The notes under the pieces are model-generated. The model made no database searches, was not told the DNA's origin, and worked only from the letters and a program-made list of their open reading frames with translations. Positions 46,974 through 58,900 of a stretch of 64,000 nt of DNA are shown piece after piece; positions within the stretch are counted from its first letter, which is position 1, and each line of letters opens with the position of its first letter. The stretch is from Opisthocomus hoazin (taxonomy: Eukaryota; Chordata; Aves; Opisthocomiformes; Opisthocomidae), in the NCBI RefSeq assembly GCF_030867145.1, contig NC_134440.1, positions 6,262,001-6,326,000 on the forward strand. The letters run 5' to 3'. The position numbers and the translations under genes were made by a program.

Positions 46974-48791
46974 ATGCTCCACACAATGACATGTTGGCTC
47001 CCGGTCCTGGTCCTCCATTTGGTCCTCCTGAGCCCCCCGCGCGTGGCAGCCTGCCCTGCCCGCTGCGAGTGTGCCCCGCAGATCAAGTCGGTGGTGTGTC
47101 ACCGCAAGCGGCTCACCTCCATCCCCGAGGGCATCCCCACCGAGACCAAGATCCTGGAGCTCAACAAGAACCGCATCCGCTGCCTGAACCCCGGGGACCT
47201 CTCCCCGTACCCACTGCTGGAGGAGCTGGATTTCAGCGAGAACATCATCTCCAATGTGGAGCCAGGCGCCTTCAGCAACCTGTTCAACCTGCAGACCTTG
47301 CGGCTGCGGGGGAACCAGCTCAAGCTCATCCCCCCGGGGGTCTTCACCAAGCTGACCAACCTCACCCTCCTGGACATCAGCGAGAACAAACTCGTCATCC
47401 TGCTGGACTACATGTTCCAGGACCTGCGAAACCTGAAGAGCCTGGAGGTGGGTGATAACGACTTGGTGTACATCTCCCAACGGGCCTTCTCGGGGCTTCT
47501 TGGCCTGGAGCAGCTGACCATCGAGAAGTGCAACCTGACCTCCATCTCGGCCGAGTCACTCTCCTACCTCCAGAACCTGGAGGTACTACGGCTCCGGCAC
47601 CTCAGCATCTCCACGCTGGAGGACCAAAACTTCAAGAAGCTCTACAACCTGCTGCAGCTGGAGATCGACAACTGGCCGCTGCTGGAAGATGTCTCCCCCA
47701 CCAGCTTCCAGGGCCTGAACCTCACCTCACTCTCCATCACCTACACCAACATCACAGCCGTGCCCGCCGCTGCCTTGAGGAACCTGGTGTACCTTCGGTA
47801 CCTGAACCTGTCCTACAACCCCATTAGCACTGTGCTGAAGGGCTCCTTTAAAGACCTCATCCGGCTCCAGGAGCTCCACATCGTGGGTGCTCTCTTGATG
47901 TCTGTGGAGCCGCAGGCTTTCTCCGGCCTGAGACAAATCCGGCTGCTCAATCTCTCCAGCAACTTTCTCTCCACACTGGAGGAGAGCACCTTCCACTCTG
48001 TCAACACACTGGAGACGCTGCGGGTGGACAGGAACCCCCTGGCCTGCGACTGCCGCCTGCTCTGGATCCTGCAGCGAAGGAAGACGCTCAACTTCGATGG
48101 GCAGCAGCCCATGTGCTCCTCGCCACCCGAAATCCAGGGCAATGCCCTGCGCGACTTCCCGGACTCCGTGCTCTTCGAGTACTTCACCTGCCAGAAGCCC
48201 AAGATAAAGGATCGGAAGCTGCAGCACGTGACGGCCCGGGAAGGGCAGTCCGTGTCCTTCCTTTGCCGGGCGGACGGGGAGCCGGACCCCTCCATCGCCT
48301 GGGTGTCCCCCCAGCACCGCATGATCACCACCCGCAGCACGGGGCGGGCGACCGTGCTGCCCGGGGGCACCCTGGAGATCCGCTTCGCCCAGGTACAGGA
48401 CAGCGGCACCTACATCTGCATCGCCAGCAACGCGGGGGGCAACGACACCTACTTCGCCACCCTGACGGTCAAGGGGCGCCCGGCCGATGGCTCCCACTAC
48501 ACGAACCGGACTTTGTACCTCAGCGAGTTCAACGACACCTCCCACAACGACACGCAAGTCTTCTTGAAGTTTACGTTGGACCTCAAGACCATCCTGGTCT
48601 CCACGGCCATGGGCTGCATCACCTTCCTAGGTGTGGTGCTCTTCTGCTTCCTCCTCCTCTTCGTCTGGAGCCGGGGCCGAGGGCAGCACAAGAACAACTT
48701 CTCAGTGGAATACTCATTCCGCAAGGTGGATGGTCCCACCACCACCACCGGCCAAGGAGGAGCCAGGAAGTTCAACATGAAGATGATCTGA
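46974..48791 (+). CDS. LINGO3: LINGO3, LRR and Ig domain membrane protein
   Basis: A complete 605-aa protein in one uninterrupted coding exon, as is usual for LINGO genes. It has a signal peptide (about residues 1-26, cleaved before CPARCEC), a Cys-rich LRR cap, about a dozen leucine-rich repeats, a C-terminal cap around [11 protein letters not shown] (about 353-405), one I-set Ig domain with cysteines near 431 and 482, a membrane span (about 539-565) and a 40-residue tail ending KFNMKMI. Many NxS/T sites lie in the ectodomain. It is LINGO3 rather than LINGO1 because of [16 protein letters not shown], and tail SFRKVDG with [13 protein letters not shown], as in mammalian LINGO3. LINGO proteins are cell-surface proteins of neurons; the partners of LINGO3 are poorly known. 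The Met at 46986 (MTCW) matches the mammalian start and is an equally likely initiator, giving 601 aa. PEAK3 and OAZ1 downstream match human gene order. Confidence 0.96.
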   Translation: MLHTMTCWLPVLVLHLVLLSPPRVAACPARCECAPQIKSVVCHRKRLTSIPEGIPTETKILELNKNRIRCLNPGDLSPYPLLEELDFSENIISNVEPGAFSNLFNLQTLRLRGNQLKLIPPGVFTKLTNLTLLDISENKLVILLDYMFQDLRNLKSLEVGDNDLVYISQRAFSGLLGLEQLTIEKCNLTSISAESLSYLQNLEVLRLRHLSISTLEDQNFKKLYNLLQLEIDNWPLLEDVSPTSFQGLNLTSLSITYTNITAVPAAALRNLVYLRYLNLSYNPISTVLKGSFKDLIRLQELHIVGALLMSVEPQAFSGLRQIRLLNLSSNFLSTLEESTFHSVNTLETLRVDRNPLACDCRLLWILQRRKTLNFDGQQPMCSSPPEIQGNALRDFPDSVLFEYFTCQKPKIKDRKLQHVTAREGQSVSFLCRADGEPDPSIAWVSPQHRMITTRSTGRATVLPGGTLEIRFAQVQDSGTYICIASNAGGNDTYFATLTVKGRPADGSHYTNRTLYLSEFNDTSHNDTQVFLKFTLDLKTILVSTAMGCITFLGVVLFCFLLLFVWSRGRGQHKNNFSVEYSFRKVDGPTTTTGQGGARKFNMKMI

Positions 48792-50870
48792 GCCTCTCCC
48801 AGAGAAGAACCATTGTCTGCTGCCCAGTCCCGGGCATGGCGGGACGGGGCCAGGGGCGGGGTGTGGGAGCACTGGTGACATCCCGAGGCTGGTGGTGAGA
48901 CCTCGCTGTGCTGGGACGCAGCCAGAGGTGTGCCGGAGGCCAGCAGGGTCAGCACCACATGGACCTCAGGGCTGGGAAGCAATGACCCAGCCCCATGGTG
49001 AGCCCTCGGGGCACAACGGCTCAGGAGCCATCCCAGCTCCAGGGGCTCCCAATGTAGCCGAGATATTTGCTACCAACTATGCATTTCTCTAGCCAAGAGA
49101 TCAGCAGCGTTTGGGCCTGGGGAAAAAAACTGCTTCCTTTTTCTCCCCCCCCTTTCCCTTTTGTTTTTTTAAGAGACTCTCTGGAAAACTTTCCTGGTGG
49201 TAGTTCATGGTTCTCCTCTTTTCTTCTTGTTGGGTTTGGGTTTTTTTTTTTGGTCCAACAATTTTTTTTTTTTAATGAATTTCCAAGAGAAAAGTCTTCC
49301 GGGGTGATGCAGGACTGGGGCACCGGGGAAGCTGTGCCGAGCTGGGGGTCTCCCCCAGCCCCTTGGCAAAGCCAGACCCCCCCCAGGGCATGGCCATGCC
49401 TTGAGAGCTTCCCATCGGCGCACTTCAGAGGCGGCATCTGCAAACGTGGGTGCCCGGGGACACTCCTGCACAAGCAATAATAACCCACCTGAGGCCAGGA
49501 GGAAAAGAAGGGGGGGGAAAAAGGCAAAATGGGGCCAAGGTCGTTCAGATCAAGAGGAGCAGCCCTGGGACAGTGCAAGGTCCCAGCTTTGCATCCGCCC
49601 AAGCCACCGCAGGAGCGGCGGGGATGAAGGGGTGGGGAATCAGGATTCGTACGGGTGAAAAAAAGCGCTTTTGGGTCTGTTTCTTTTGGCTCGCGAAGTC
49701 GAAGTCTGTGGGAGAGCAGGAGCTGGCTCGTCCTGCGCGGGGAGGCCGTACAGCCCGGGAAAGCAGAGGAGAGAAAGGCTTGGGACAAGCAGCTCGGGAC
49801 CAGACGCTGGGAGAAGGTCCTGGCCGGCACCTCCATCGTGTCCGCCTGGATCCTGCACCCTCCGGCGCTGGGGACCGCGAGTCGGCGTCCCTGGGGCTGT
49901 GCTGGAGGCAGGAGGTCCCGAGGCGTCGGGGCTATGGCCCCCCCATGAGCTTCACTGGGGCACAAGTGAGAGCGGCTCCCCGGGTCGTCCCCTGTCCCCC
50001 GTCCCGCTCTCGCGCCTATAGGTGCCCGCTGGCCCCTGGCTGAGCCTTCATGGGGAGATGGGCAAAGGAGCCGGAGGGCTCAGCACCCAGCCCTTCTCCC
50101 CAAGGTGCTCCCCAGGCTGCAACCAGTCACTGCCAGGGTCCCCCAGCATGGGGGGTGCTGCCCATCTCTCCCCAACCCTTCCCCACCATGGGTCCGGCCA
50201 TCGCCCGTGGTCCCTTCGCATGCCCGGTGTCCCCAACCCCCCCACCCCCCAAGCCGTGCATGCTGTCGTACTGGGGGTCCCACCGGCCTCGCCCGCGCAC
50301 CCTTGTTCGGTGTCTGGGGGTTTTTTACGTGGGGGTTGGGGAGGGGGCTGGGCACGGACCCTTACAGCCGAGAGCGAAGGCGGGTTTGGGCAGCGCAGAC
50401 CTGGCACAGTTTTACATGTAATGAGCATGAGAAATATATTTGCGGGGAAAAAGAAAAGAAAAAAAAAAAAGGGACTTTTGTGGCTCATTGGGTTTTCCCC
50501 CTCCCTTATCTTCTCCATGTGCCTCTAATAAGGAAAGCCAAGATCAGTGGAGAAAGCCTGAGCGGGGCTGAGCGCAAGCGTGGAGCTGAGCAGGACCCAG
50601 AAAGGGCGGTCAGAGCCGCTCGCACCATGTGCAGGATTTGTGCCTTGGTGTTCTCCAGGCCTGCTCCAGCCCAGTGCAAGCCCAAGGGTGTCCCGGGCTC
50701 CAGGCAGACGTTAACCTCCCTCTCCCTGAGTTCTGCTGGGCTTTGCAGCCCGTCAGCTGGTCATCACCACCGTCAGCCCCGCAAAACCCTTCATAAACAG
50801 TGCTAAAACAACTGTCAGAGGGTACCAAAGTCCATATTAATAATTAATAAATGATTAATGCGCATGTGTT
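48792..50870 (+). other. Probable LINGO3 3' untranslated region
   Basis: No coding exon after the LINGO3 stop. Homopolymer-rich T, C, G and A runs occur at 49120-49275 and 50450-50470. The first AATAAA on the plus strand that I found after the stop is at 50846-50851, implying a 3' untranslated region of about 2 kb. The open frames here show no family features. Confidence 0.5.
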
Positions 50871-50925
50871 AACAAACTACGGCTGCTATTAATCTATTAT
50901 TAATTATTAATAGAGTGTTTATGAG
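50830..50925. repeat. AT-rich TTAAT-repeat stretch
   Basis: The block has clustered ATTAAT/TTAATA words on both strands (for example TATTAATAATTAATAAATG, and later CTATTATTAATTATTAATAG), which give several inverted-repeat pairs. It is strikingly AT-rich next to a G24 run 60 bases downstream. Confidence 0.6.
50846..50851 (+). terminator. Candidate LINGO3 poly(A) signal
   Basis: AATAAA inside an AT-rich TTAAT-repeated stretch, about 2.06 kb after the LINGO3 stop and before the next repeat. The distance makes the assignment tentative. Confidence 0.4.
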
Positions 50926-50983
50926 GATGCCCTTAAGCTGAAGGGTGCAAAGCCAGCACCTGGCCTCCTGCTTGCACGGAAAT

Positions 50984-51007
50984 GGGGGGGGGGGGGGGGG
51001 GGGGGGG
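50984..51007. repeat. Homopolymer run of 24 G
   Basis: An uninterrupted run of 24 guanines. It could form a G-quadruplex and its length is likely to vary between individuals or be miscounted by sequencing. Confidence 0.9.
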
Positions 51008-51009
51008 CG

Positions 51010-51450
51010 TTAAAAGGGTTCACACACACATGAGTTACACACAGGCGTGCGTGCACACGTACACATGCAGAGCCAAACCCCTCCAATGAGACTGGAAATC
51101 CGGGCACTGGGGGTCTGCACTGCAGCTCTCTGGCTGGGGAAACTGAGGCACAGAAGGGCACTGCAGTAGGGCCAAGGGGCAGGAGTCAGCAGAGCTGGGG
51201 GGGGCTCTCTCTTCTCAGGAAGACTGAAGTGACCCTCTCGGTCCCCTTTCCCATCCCTCCAGCCTCAAGGGACACCCTGGTGCCATGTGAGGCCGTCACT
51301 GCCCTTGGTGAAGCTGGCATCACCAACCCCACAAGGCGCTCGGCCACCCCGGTGTCCCCTTGCCCATCTGCCTGGGGACCATCTGGCCTCCCATCCCCAG
51401 CAAAGGGGCTGCAACATCCACCCTGAACCCCCCCCATTTCCCTCCTTCCA
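51010..51450. other. Spacer before CR1 fragment 4
   Basis: It starts with short CA/TG-type repeats (about 51020-51070), followed by unremarkable sequence. No gene or further element was recognised. Confidence 0.5.
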
Positions 51451-51453
51451 GGC

Positions 51454-52366
51454 TCACAGAATCACAGAATAGTAGGGGTTGGAAGGGACCGCTGTGGGTC
51501 ATCTAGTCCAACCCCCCTGCCGAAGCAGGGTCACCCAGAGCAGGCTGCACAGGACCGCGTCCAGGCGGGTCTTGAATATCTCCAGAGAAGGAGACTCCAC
51601 AGCCTCCCTGGGCAGCCTGGGCCAGGGCTCCGTCACCCTCAGAGGGAAGAAGTTCTTCCTCATGTTCAGATGGAACTTCCTGTGCCTCAGTTTGTGCCCA
51701 TTGCCCCTTGTCCTGTCACTGGGCACCACTGAAAAGAGCTTGGCCCCATCCTCCTGACACCCACCCTTTAGATATTTGTAGGCATTTATAAGGTCCCCTC
51801 GCAGCCTTCTCTTCTTCAGGCTGAACAAGCCCAGTTCCCTCAGCCTCTCCTCGTAGGGGAGATGCTCCAGTCCCCTCACCATCCTCGTAGCCCTCCACTG
51901 GACTCTCTCCAGTAGCTCTTCATCTTTCTTGAACTGGGGAGCCCAGAACTGGACACAGCACTGCAGATGGGGCCTCACCAGGGCAGAGTAGAGGGGAAGG
52001 AGAACCTCCCTCGTCCTGCTGCCCACACTCTTCTTAATGCACCCCAGGATCCCATTGGCTTTCTTGGCAGCCAGGGCACACTGCTGGCTCATGGTCAACC
52101 TGTCGTCCACCAGGACACCCAGGTCCCTCTCCGCAGAGCTGCTCTCCAGCAGGTCCACCCCAAGCCTATACTGGTGCCTGGGGTTGTTCCTCCCCAGGTG
52201 CAGGACCCTGCATTTGCCTTTGTTGAACCTCATCAGGTTCCTCTCTGCCCAACTCTCCAGCCTGTCCAGGTCTCGCTGAATGGCAGCACAGCCTGCTGGT
52301 GTTATCAGCCACTCCTCCCAGTTTGGTGTCATCAGCAAACTTGCTGAGGGTACATTCTAACCCCCA
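51454..52366 (-). mobile_element. CR1 LINE fragment 4, long open RT remnant
   Basis: The longest CR1 copy here, minus orientation, starting with the reverse-complemented tail (CACAGAATCACAGAATAG). Its reverse-transcriptase C-terminal part stays open for 279 codons (minus 51499-52338), with [59 protein letters not shown] and [20 protein letters not shown]. The upstream reverse-transcriptase core and ORF1 are absent, so it cannot move by itself. It differs from fragments 1, 2, 3 and 6 at many positions and so represents a separate insertion or subfamily. Confidence 0.95.
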
Positions 52367-52369
52367 ATC

Positions 52370-53308
52370 CCGGCTTTCCCAGTGTGGGACTGGGATGGGG
52401 ACTGCGAGCCTGCGGGGTGGTGGAAGCAAAGGCAAGCCTCTACCTGTTGGAGAAAAGGGCCCTGGGCTGGTTCCCAGCCTCTGCACCCCAAAATTCCACA
52501 CCCCACTGCTCCCCGGGGAGGCTCCCAGCATCTGCCTCACCAGCACAGAGGGTGGCCCTGGTTGCTCAACAGCCGGGGTGCTGCCAGCATCCTGGGCCCC
52601 CCGCGGCTGGGGCAAGAGCTGCCGTGGGAGTGAAAGAGGAAATTGGGGTTTTTCTCTCATTTCCTGCATGAGAAAAAAAAAATATATTGCATGGCACAAG
52701 AGCGCTGGGGAAGTTACGAGTTGGGGTTACAGTTCACGCCTGTGCCAAAGGGTCTGGGTGCGCCGTGGCCTCGGGAACACCCGTGGGAGCCAGGGCTGAG
52801 CCCACCCGCTCCTTTGGCAGCTTTTGGGGGCTGGGAGTTGCCGGGACTGAAGATGAGGAGAAGTCAGCTCAGGTGGTTTCAGCGCCCGCTGTGCCCACGC
52901 CGGCCCGGCAGTGCCACAGGTATCGCCCCGACCTGCCCCGAGTCGCGACGGAGCATCCCCGCAGCAGCAACGCAACGAGAGCAACGACAACAAAAAGACA
53001 TCACCAAAAAATAAAAGACAATTAGAAAAACGCCATTTTCCAGCGGGTGCATTTAAAGATCTTGTCGCCCGCTGGGAAGAGAAACCAATTTCCTTACAAA
53101 TTAAAAAGGCTTCAGCTGACTAAAACTTCCCTGCATGAGTTCCCCAAATCCCACCCCTGTGCAGCTCGAGGGGAGCAAAGGGCTCGGCACCCCCAGACCA
53201 GAGACTGCGATGGCCGTCGGTGTCCTGCAGCCAGCGGCTCCTTCGCTGCTTTGCCAGCCCAGGGTGGGCAGGGGAACCCACTGGCCGATTCAGTGGTGCC
53301 CCGTAGCT
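52370..53308. other. Spacer between CR1 fragments 4 and 5
   Basis: No gene recognised. An A-rich stretch at about 52980-53110 includes repeated AAAAA and AAATTAAAAA words. The rest is GC-rich with chance frames. Confidence 0.45.
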
Positions 53309-53311
53309 TGG

Positions 53312-54120
53312 AGAATCATGGAATGGTTTGGGTTGGAAGGGACCTTAAAGACCATCTGGTTCCAACCCCCCTGCCATCAGCAGGGCCCCCTTCCACCAGA
53401 CCAGGGTGCTCCCAGCCCCATCCAACCTGGCCTTGAGCACTGCCAGGGAGGGGGCAGCCACAGCTCCTCTGGGCAGCCTGGGCCAGGGCCTCACCACCCT
53501 CATGGGGAAGAATTTCTTCCCAATATCTAACCTAAATCTGCCCTCTTCTAGTTTAGAGCCATTCCCCCTTGTCCTGTCACTACACACCCTTGTGAAAAGC
53601 CCCTCTCCATCCTTCCTGTCAGCCCCTCCAGGCACTGGCAGCTGCTCTAAGGTCACCCCAGAGCCTTCTCTTCTCCAGGCTGAACAGCCCCAGCTCCCTC
53701 AACCTGTCCTCGTAGGAGAGGTGCTCCAGCCCTCAGATCATCTCCGTGTCCCTCCTCTGGACCCGCTCCAACACATCCATGTCCTTCTTATGTTGGGGGC
53801 TCCAGAGCTGGACGCAGGACTCCAGGTGGGGGGTCTCACGAGAGCGGAGTAAAGGGGCAGAATCCCCTCCCTCGCCCACTGCCCACGCTGCTCTTGATGC
53901 AGCCCAGGACACGGGTGGCTTTCTGGGCTGCCAGCGCGCATTGCCGGCTCATGTTGAGCTTCTCAGCCACCAGCACCCCCAAGAACTTCTCCTCAGAGCT
54001 GCTCTCGAGCCACCCTCTGCCCAGCCTGTGCTTGTGCTTGCGATTGCCCTGACCCACGGGCAGGACCTTGCACTTGGCCTTGTTGAACCTCATGCGGTTC
54101 ACGCAGGCCCACCTCTCCAG
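53312..54120 (-). mobile_element. CR1 LINE fragment 5, diverged subfamily
   Basis: Minus-orientation CR1. It starts with GAATCATGGAATGGTTTGGG and reads GGAAGGGACCTTAAAGACCA, the tail type of a different CR1 subfamily from the other copies. The reverse-transcriptase remnant is broken into short frames, for example [19 protein letters not shown] (minus 53836-54102) and PWPRLPRGAVAAPSLAVLKA (minus 53345-53656). The frame breaks indicate an older copy. Confidence 0.9.
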
Positions 54121-54124
54121 TAAA

Positions 54125-55600
54125 GAAGTAAAATCAGCGTTTGCTTATCAGTCCTGCAGTGCTCAGCAATATAAAATCACAGTCCCTTTTAAGGGCTTGG
54201 GTTGCTTTTACACTTGGTGTGGTCTCCTTTATTATAATAAAATGCATCAGGAAATTTGCAACTAACTTTTCTGCAGAAGGCGATTCCTGCCCACCCATCC
54301 GGGCTCCTCCGGGCTCGTGCCGCCTCTCGCTAGCTCGGTAGGGTCACACGCATTGCGTGAATTCTGTAGTTTTATTCCTAATGGTCTCCCGTTTATCATG
54401 AAGGTAACATTACTCATTGGGGAAAGATACTGATGCTGCTAATAGATTTACTGTTGCTTAAAACAGTTTATAGTACAGTCATCAACACAAATGACTTGCT
54501 GGGACGAGGGACATACATACGCTGACCCTGTCGCTGAGCATCATCGATAAGCCCGGGATGCTGCTGAATCTTAAAAGCTCCATTTATATCCTTTATTTTT
54601 ACAGCGTTACGGCCCTAGATGACGTGTTTAGGGAGCAACCCCAAGCCAAGCCTCGCCGCTGGGCAGGGATGGGCTGCGGTGCCGGGGCTGGGGCGCAGGG
54701 ATGAGCAGCCCCGGCAGCAAAGCAGGCAGCAGCGTGGGCAGGGCGGCGCGGGTACCGACGCAGGCTGCCAGCTCCCAAAGTCTTGCACATCCTCGCCGAG
54801 CCAGCGCCAGATTCAAACATGACTCAGCCCCAAGACGTATTTTTATCAGCTCTAGCATACGGCGTCGGCACGGCAGAAACGGCCCTCGGCGAGCGCCGCG
54901 GGCCAACAGACACAAACCCTTGCTTGGTGTTGGCAAGGAAATAGGGATTGCAAAATACAGGGCGAGGAAACCACGGAGGCGGGTGGTCTCCTCGCTGGGC
55001 TCACCCGCTGAGCCCCAAACCAGCCCCCCAGAGCCCTGGAGAGATGGCCGGTCCCACGGGTACCCGCCCCAGTGCCGAGGATGCACGGTCCAGCTCAAGT
55101 GCTGGAAACACGGTGGATGCTTCCACTTTTTTCACGCAAATCCACATCCCCCAAAGCCTGTTCCTCCGCTGCCTCTGTGCTCCCAAGAGAAATCCCTGAA
55201 GCTGGCTTCCCGCAGCGCTCGACAGAGGGGCTCACCCACCCACCCAGGCCAATTGCTAATGAGTGCCAGTAGTTATTTGCTAATAAATAGAGTATTTCAA
55301 AGACTGGGTACAAGGGAGGAGACATTAAAATGTTTTTGGTTTTAGAGTGTTAAAAGAGAGACTTTATGCTACAGGGGACAGACACTGATGGGGGGATTTT
55401 TTCTGCAGCTGAGTCGTGTGGCTTCACGCGCTCTCAGCGCCTGTAAAGCTCTGGGAGAAAAAAAAAAAAAGTGTTTTCTAATGATTGGGCTCTTCTTGTG
55501 CAACGGCTGCAGGAAATCCCAGCAAAAACCATTATAGAAAACAAAAAAAAAGCCACCTCGCCAATCCATCTAGAGTAACGCAACCTGGAGAGCAGGGAAT
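54125..55600. other. Intergenic before PEAK3
   Basis: AT-rich DNA at 54130-54610 contains the left member (about 54458-54655) of a diverged repeat pair described in the findings. From 54650 the sequence turns GC-rich. The 214-codon plus-strand frame at 54701-55345 is Arg/Ser/Pro-rich and looks like chance. A run of 13 G lies at 55615-55627. Confidence 0.4.
54458..54655. repeat. Diverged dispersed repeat, left copy
   Basis: It shares ordered blocks with 59947-60145: CTTAAAACAGTTTATAG, ACACAAATG, ACAGCGTTACG, then AGGGAGCAACCCCAAGCCA and GCCGCTGGGCAGGGAT. The spacing between the first and third blocks is about 144 bases here and about 130 in the right copy. The order and orientation are the same. 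The family is not recognised. Confidence 0.5.
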
Positions 55601-55629
55601 GTATTATGTGGTTTGGGGGGGGGGGGTTA

Positions 55630-55926
55630 CCGCAGAAATCCCCCCTTCGATACAGCTGCCGTGCAGAAAGCAGCCCGGGAGGAGGAGTGCGAAGCCTCCA
55701 CGCGCAGCTCCGGGGAAGCAAAACCCCTTGCAGCAGGTTGCACCGAAGGCGATGCAATTGCTGCGGCCGCAGCAGGAGCCTCGGCGAGCAGCGTGCGGCC
55801 CCGGAGCGGCGCCGGGGAGCGAGGCCAAGCCTCCGGCTTCCTTTAAGCTTGCGAGAAGCAGGTTTTGAAAGAACATCCTCCTGCGAGCGGGGTTGCAGCC
55901 AGTTGTGCGAGGCGATTCCCGACGCC
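55630..55926 (+). promoter_or_regulatory. Probable PEAK3 promoter and 5' leader
   Basis: CpG- and GC-rich sequence directly upstream of the predicted PEAK3 first coding exon. A TATA box is not obvious. The placement depends on the exon-1 assignment, which is inferred from splice phase. Confidence 0.45.
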
Positions 55927-58900
55927 ATGGCCAGCGCCGGGGGAGCCTGGGACGGGGACCGGGAGCAGCTGCCGAGCCGGGAGATGGAGCTGGAGCCCCG
56001 CAGGCCCCCACCGCTGCCAGGGAAAACCCAGAGGTAACGAACTGCTCTGCAAATGGGGCCTGAAAAGGAGCTTCCCAGTAGCATCCCAGCAAGGCTGCTT
56101 CAGTCCGACGCTTTGCACCGCAGCAAGGGGCAGGGCGATAATTCCCGGTTCTCCAGGGGTTAACAGGGACCGATCAGGGCCAAAGAGGGGCCAAGCCATA
56201 AGCTGCACAGCAAATGATGTTCCTGGCAGAAAACGGAGTTTTTAAAGAAAGCCACTGTGGTTTCAGTACCACGTGTGGTGGCAGGGTCAGAGCTGCAGGT
56301 TTGCACCGAGCCTGGCCAGGACAGGGAAGCGAAACCCCAGCCGGGGCTGCGGATGGTTCCTTGCCACTGCTCTCGTCCTTATGGGCTCTGCTTCCCCCCC
56401 CACCCCCCCACAAAGACCCCCTGTCCTGCCCCCCCAGACCTGCACTGGGGATGTCAAAGGCTTTTCCCGCTCTCGTTCCACACCGCTCCCACCGTCGTGT
56501 CACACTCACAGCCACCCAACGGGGACTGCAGGGCAGACACGAACCCCCCCCTCACGAACCCCCCTCCTGCATCCATACGGGTGTGCACCAGCGCATGTGA
56601 AGCCCCCAAGGCAGCCCCCACCCCTGGGTAGCACCCTCAGAACCCCCCCAGTGCAGGAGCTGGAGTCACTGGGCCACCAAACTCCCTCTCCTTTGCCCCA
56701 AAACCACACAGCCAGGGCTCCCCGCGACACCGCTTCCCCTTTCTCCTTGTTCTTCCCCTGAGCCGGCACCGAAAGGAGCCGGAACCCCCCCCGGGGGGGC
56801 AAGCGCTGAGTCCCAGCTCCGTGCAGGGCCATCATGCAGGCACGGGACGGCATCCGCGCCCGCTGCAGCAGCCTGGACCTGGGTACCCCCGGACCACCCG
56901 CCTCCACGCCAGACACCCTGGGGTGCTGCCCGCCTCGACCCCCCATCTCGGCCCTCATCTACAGCAACGTGGGTGAGTGACGCCCCAAGCCCGCTGTCCT
57001 CCCCCCGGCGAGGTGTCAGCGGGGCATGAACCCCACTGCTGTGCCCATCCTCCTCCTGCAGCACCCGGCTGTCACCCTTCCAGCCGGCGCCGGGCATCGC
57101 TTTGGGGCTGGAAATGCGCAGTGGAGCAAATAACAACGAGCTCGTACCCCTGTACCGCCTCGTCTCCCACTTTCTTCCCCTGCCTCAGGAAGTCTCAGCC
57201 CTGCTGTGTCTGTTCCTTCTTCCCCAGGAGAGCTGCGGGCCCACCTCGTCCCCCGCAAGGCGAGCCGAGGGGATGGAGCTGGGAGACCCCCCTCTCAGCC
57301 CGACCAGGACCCCCTGCCTCCCCCACTGCCGAAAAAGCAGCTCCAGCGAGCGGAGTCCCTCCCGGAGCAGGGGCCATCCCGGCACTGTCAGGGTGATCCC
57401 ACAGCATGGGCCAGCAGCATCCTCCACAGCATCCCACCACCCGATCTAGAGCACAAGGAGGGGGCTCCCAGCACCATCCCCCCGCGGGACAGATCCTCCT
57501 GGGGACCCAAGAAGCCCCTGACCAAGTCCCAAAGCCTGGTAGAACCGGTGGTCCAGAGCAGCCCACAAAAAGCCCCATCGCCCAGCCCAGCGGAGCTGAC
57601 GTTCCGGACGGCGGACGGGGAGCTGGGGCAGCTCCTGGAGAGCCCGGCCGGCGTGTGCGGGGTGGTGGTGGGCTGCCAGGCGGCCGCGCTGGCCCGGCTC
57701 TCGGCTCGCATCCAGGAGGAGCTGGTGGGGCCGGAGGAGCGGCAGCAGCTGCTGGAGGCAGAGCTGGTGGGGAAGCGATGGGCAGCGCTCAGCATCCTGG
57801 ACCGGGAGCCGTGCTGTGAAAGCGGGGACGCTTGGTATTTCCGGGTGGGCTTCGCTTTTGAGCAAACCCAGCTGGTGTTTGCAGCCAAGGTAAGCGGGGA
57901 ATTCGGGAAAACGCAGAGGGAGCTGGCTCCCGGGACACGGGGAGGGGGCTGCAGTGCCACAGGCAAGTATGGACCAGGAGCGTTGGCTCTTCCAGTGACC
58001 CCCGTCACGTAGGCAGTTCCCCTTTCTGCACTGACTTCTGCATTTGCTAACTGAGACGTCGCTGCTGGTGCGGGACGTGGAGGCAAAGTCGACAGCTCCC
58101 ACGGGGTCCAAAGGACACGTCACGGAGAATGGCACCACTGGGGAAGATGCCCTGGCAAGTGGTTCCATGGAGCCAGCAGACACAAAGTAGAGGCTAGAGC
58201 AGAGCTGGCTCTTCAGGCAGTGCAGGATGAGACCCACCGAAGCACCTTTGCATCTTGCTGGGGGGTTTCATCTTACCCCCATTCCCCTTTCTTGCTCAAA
58301 GTCATTCCAGCAGGCATCAGTGTCTTGGGAGGGTGCGGGGGGATCCCAGCACCATGCGTGGGTCGGACCAGGGCTGGTGGCCCTGAGCTGAGGCTATGGC
58401 CTGGCCCAGGACAAGGCCCCCCACGGCTCCGTCCCCATGCAGAGAGCTGTGTCCTTTCTCTCCTGGCAGGTCCCCAAGCCTGGCTGCGCCAGCCGGGTGG
58501 TGCAGAGCTCCCTTGGGGCTCACTGCAGCATCCAGCACCTGATCGGCCACTTCACCGACCGCCTCCCTCAAGAGCTGGTGCTCCCGGGGAGCCCTGGGGA
58601 GCAGAGTTGGTCCCGTGCTGGAGAGGAGCCAACCTGTCTTGCCACCCGCCCTGTCCTTCTTTCTCCTGAGGTTCCCTACCAGACCCTGGCGGGCTTCGTC
58701 AAGGGATCCCATGGTTTGCACCGGACCAGCCCCGGGCACTACGAACGCCTGGCTTGCCTCCTCCTCCTGCAGGTGTGCATGGGGCTGGAGCACCTCCGGG
58801 TGCAGAACGTGGGGCAGGGGGACCTCTGCCCTGAAAACCTACTGCTGGTGCGGTGCCCGTGTCCTCTCCGGAGCCAGCAAGGCAAGGAGGCATCCCTGGG

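Noticed and set aside
47727-48557. 276-codon minus-strand frame
   Set aside because: Antisense shadow of the LINGO3 coding exon.
54701-55345. 214-codon plus-strand frame
   Set aside because: Arg/Ser/Pro-rich, no conserved motif, no promoter or poly(A) context.
58570-58670. Extra intron inside the last PEAK3 exon
   Set aside because: A CTCCTGAG-like acceptor precedes GTTCCCTACC, but the frame is open throughout and the flanking residues (VLLSPEVPYQTLAGF) match the continuous PEAK-family sequence.
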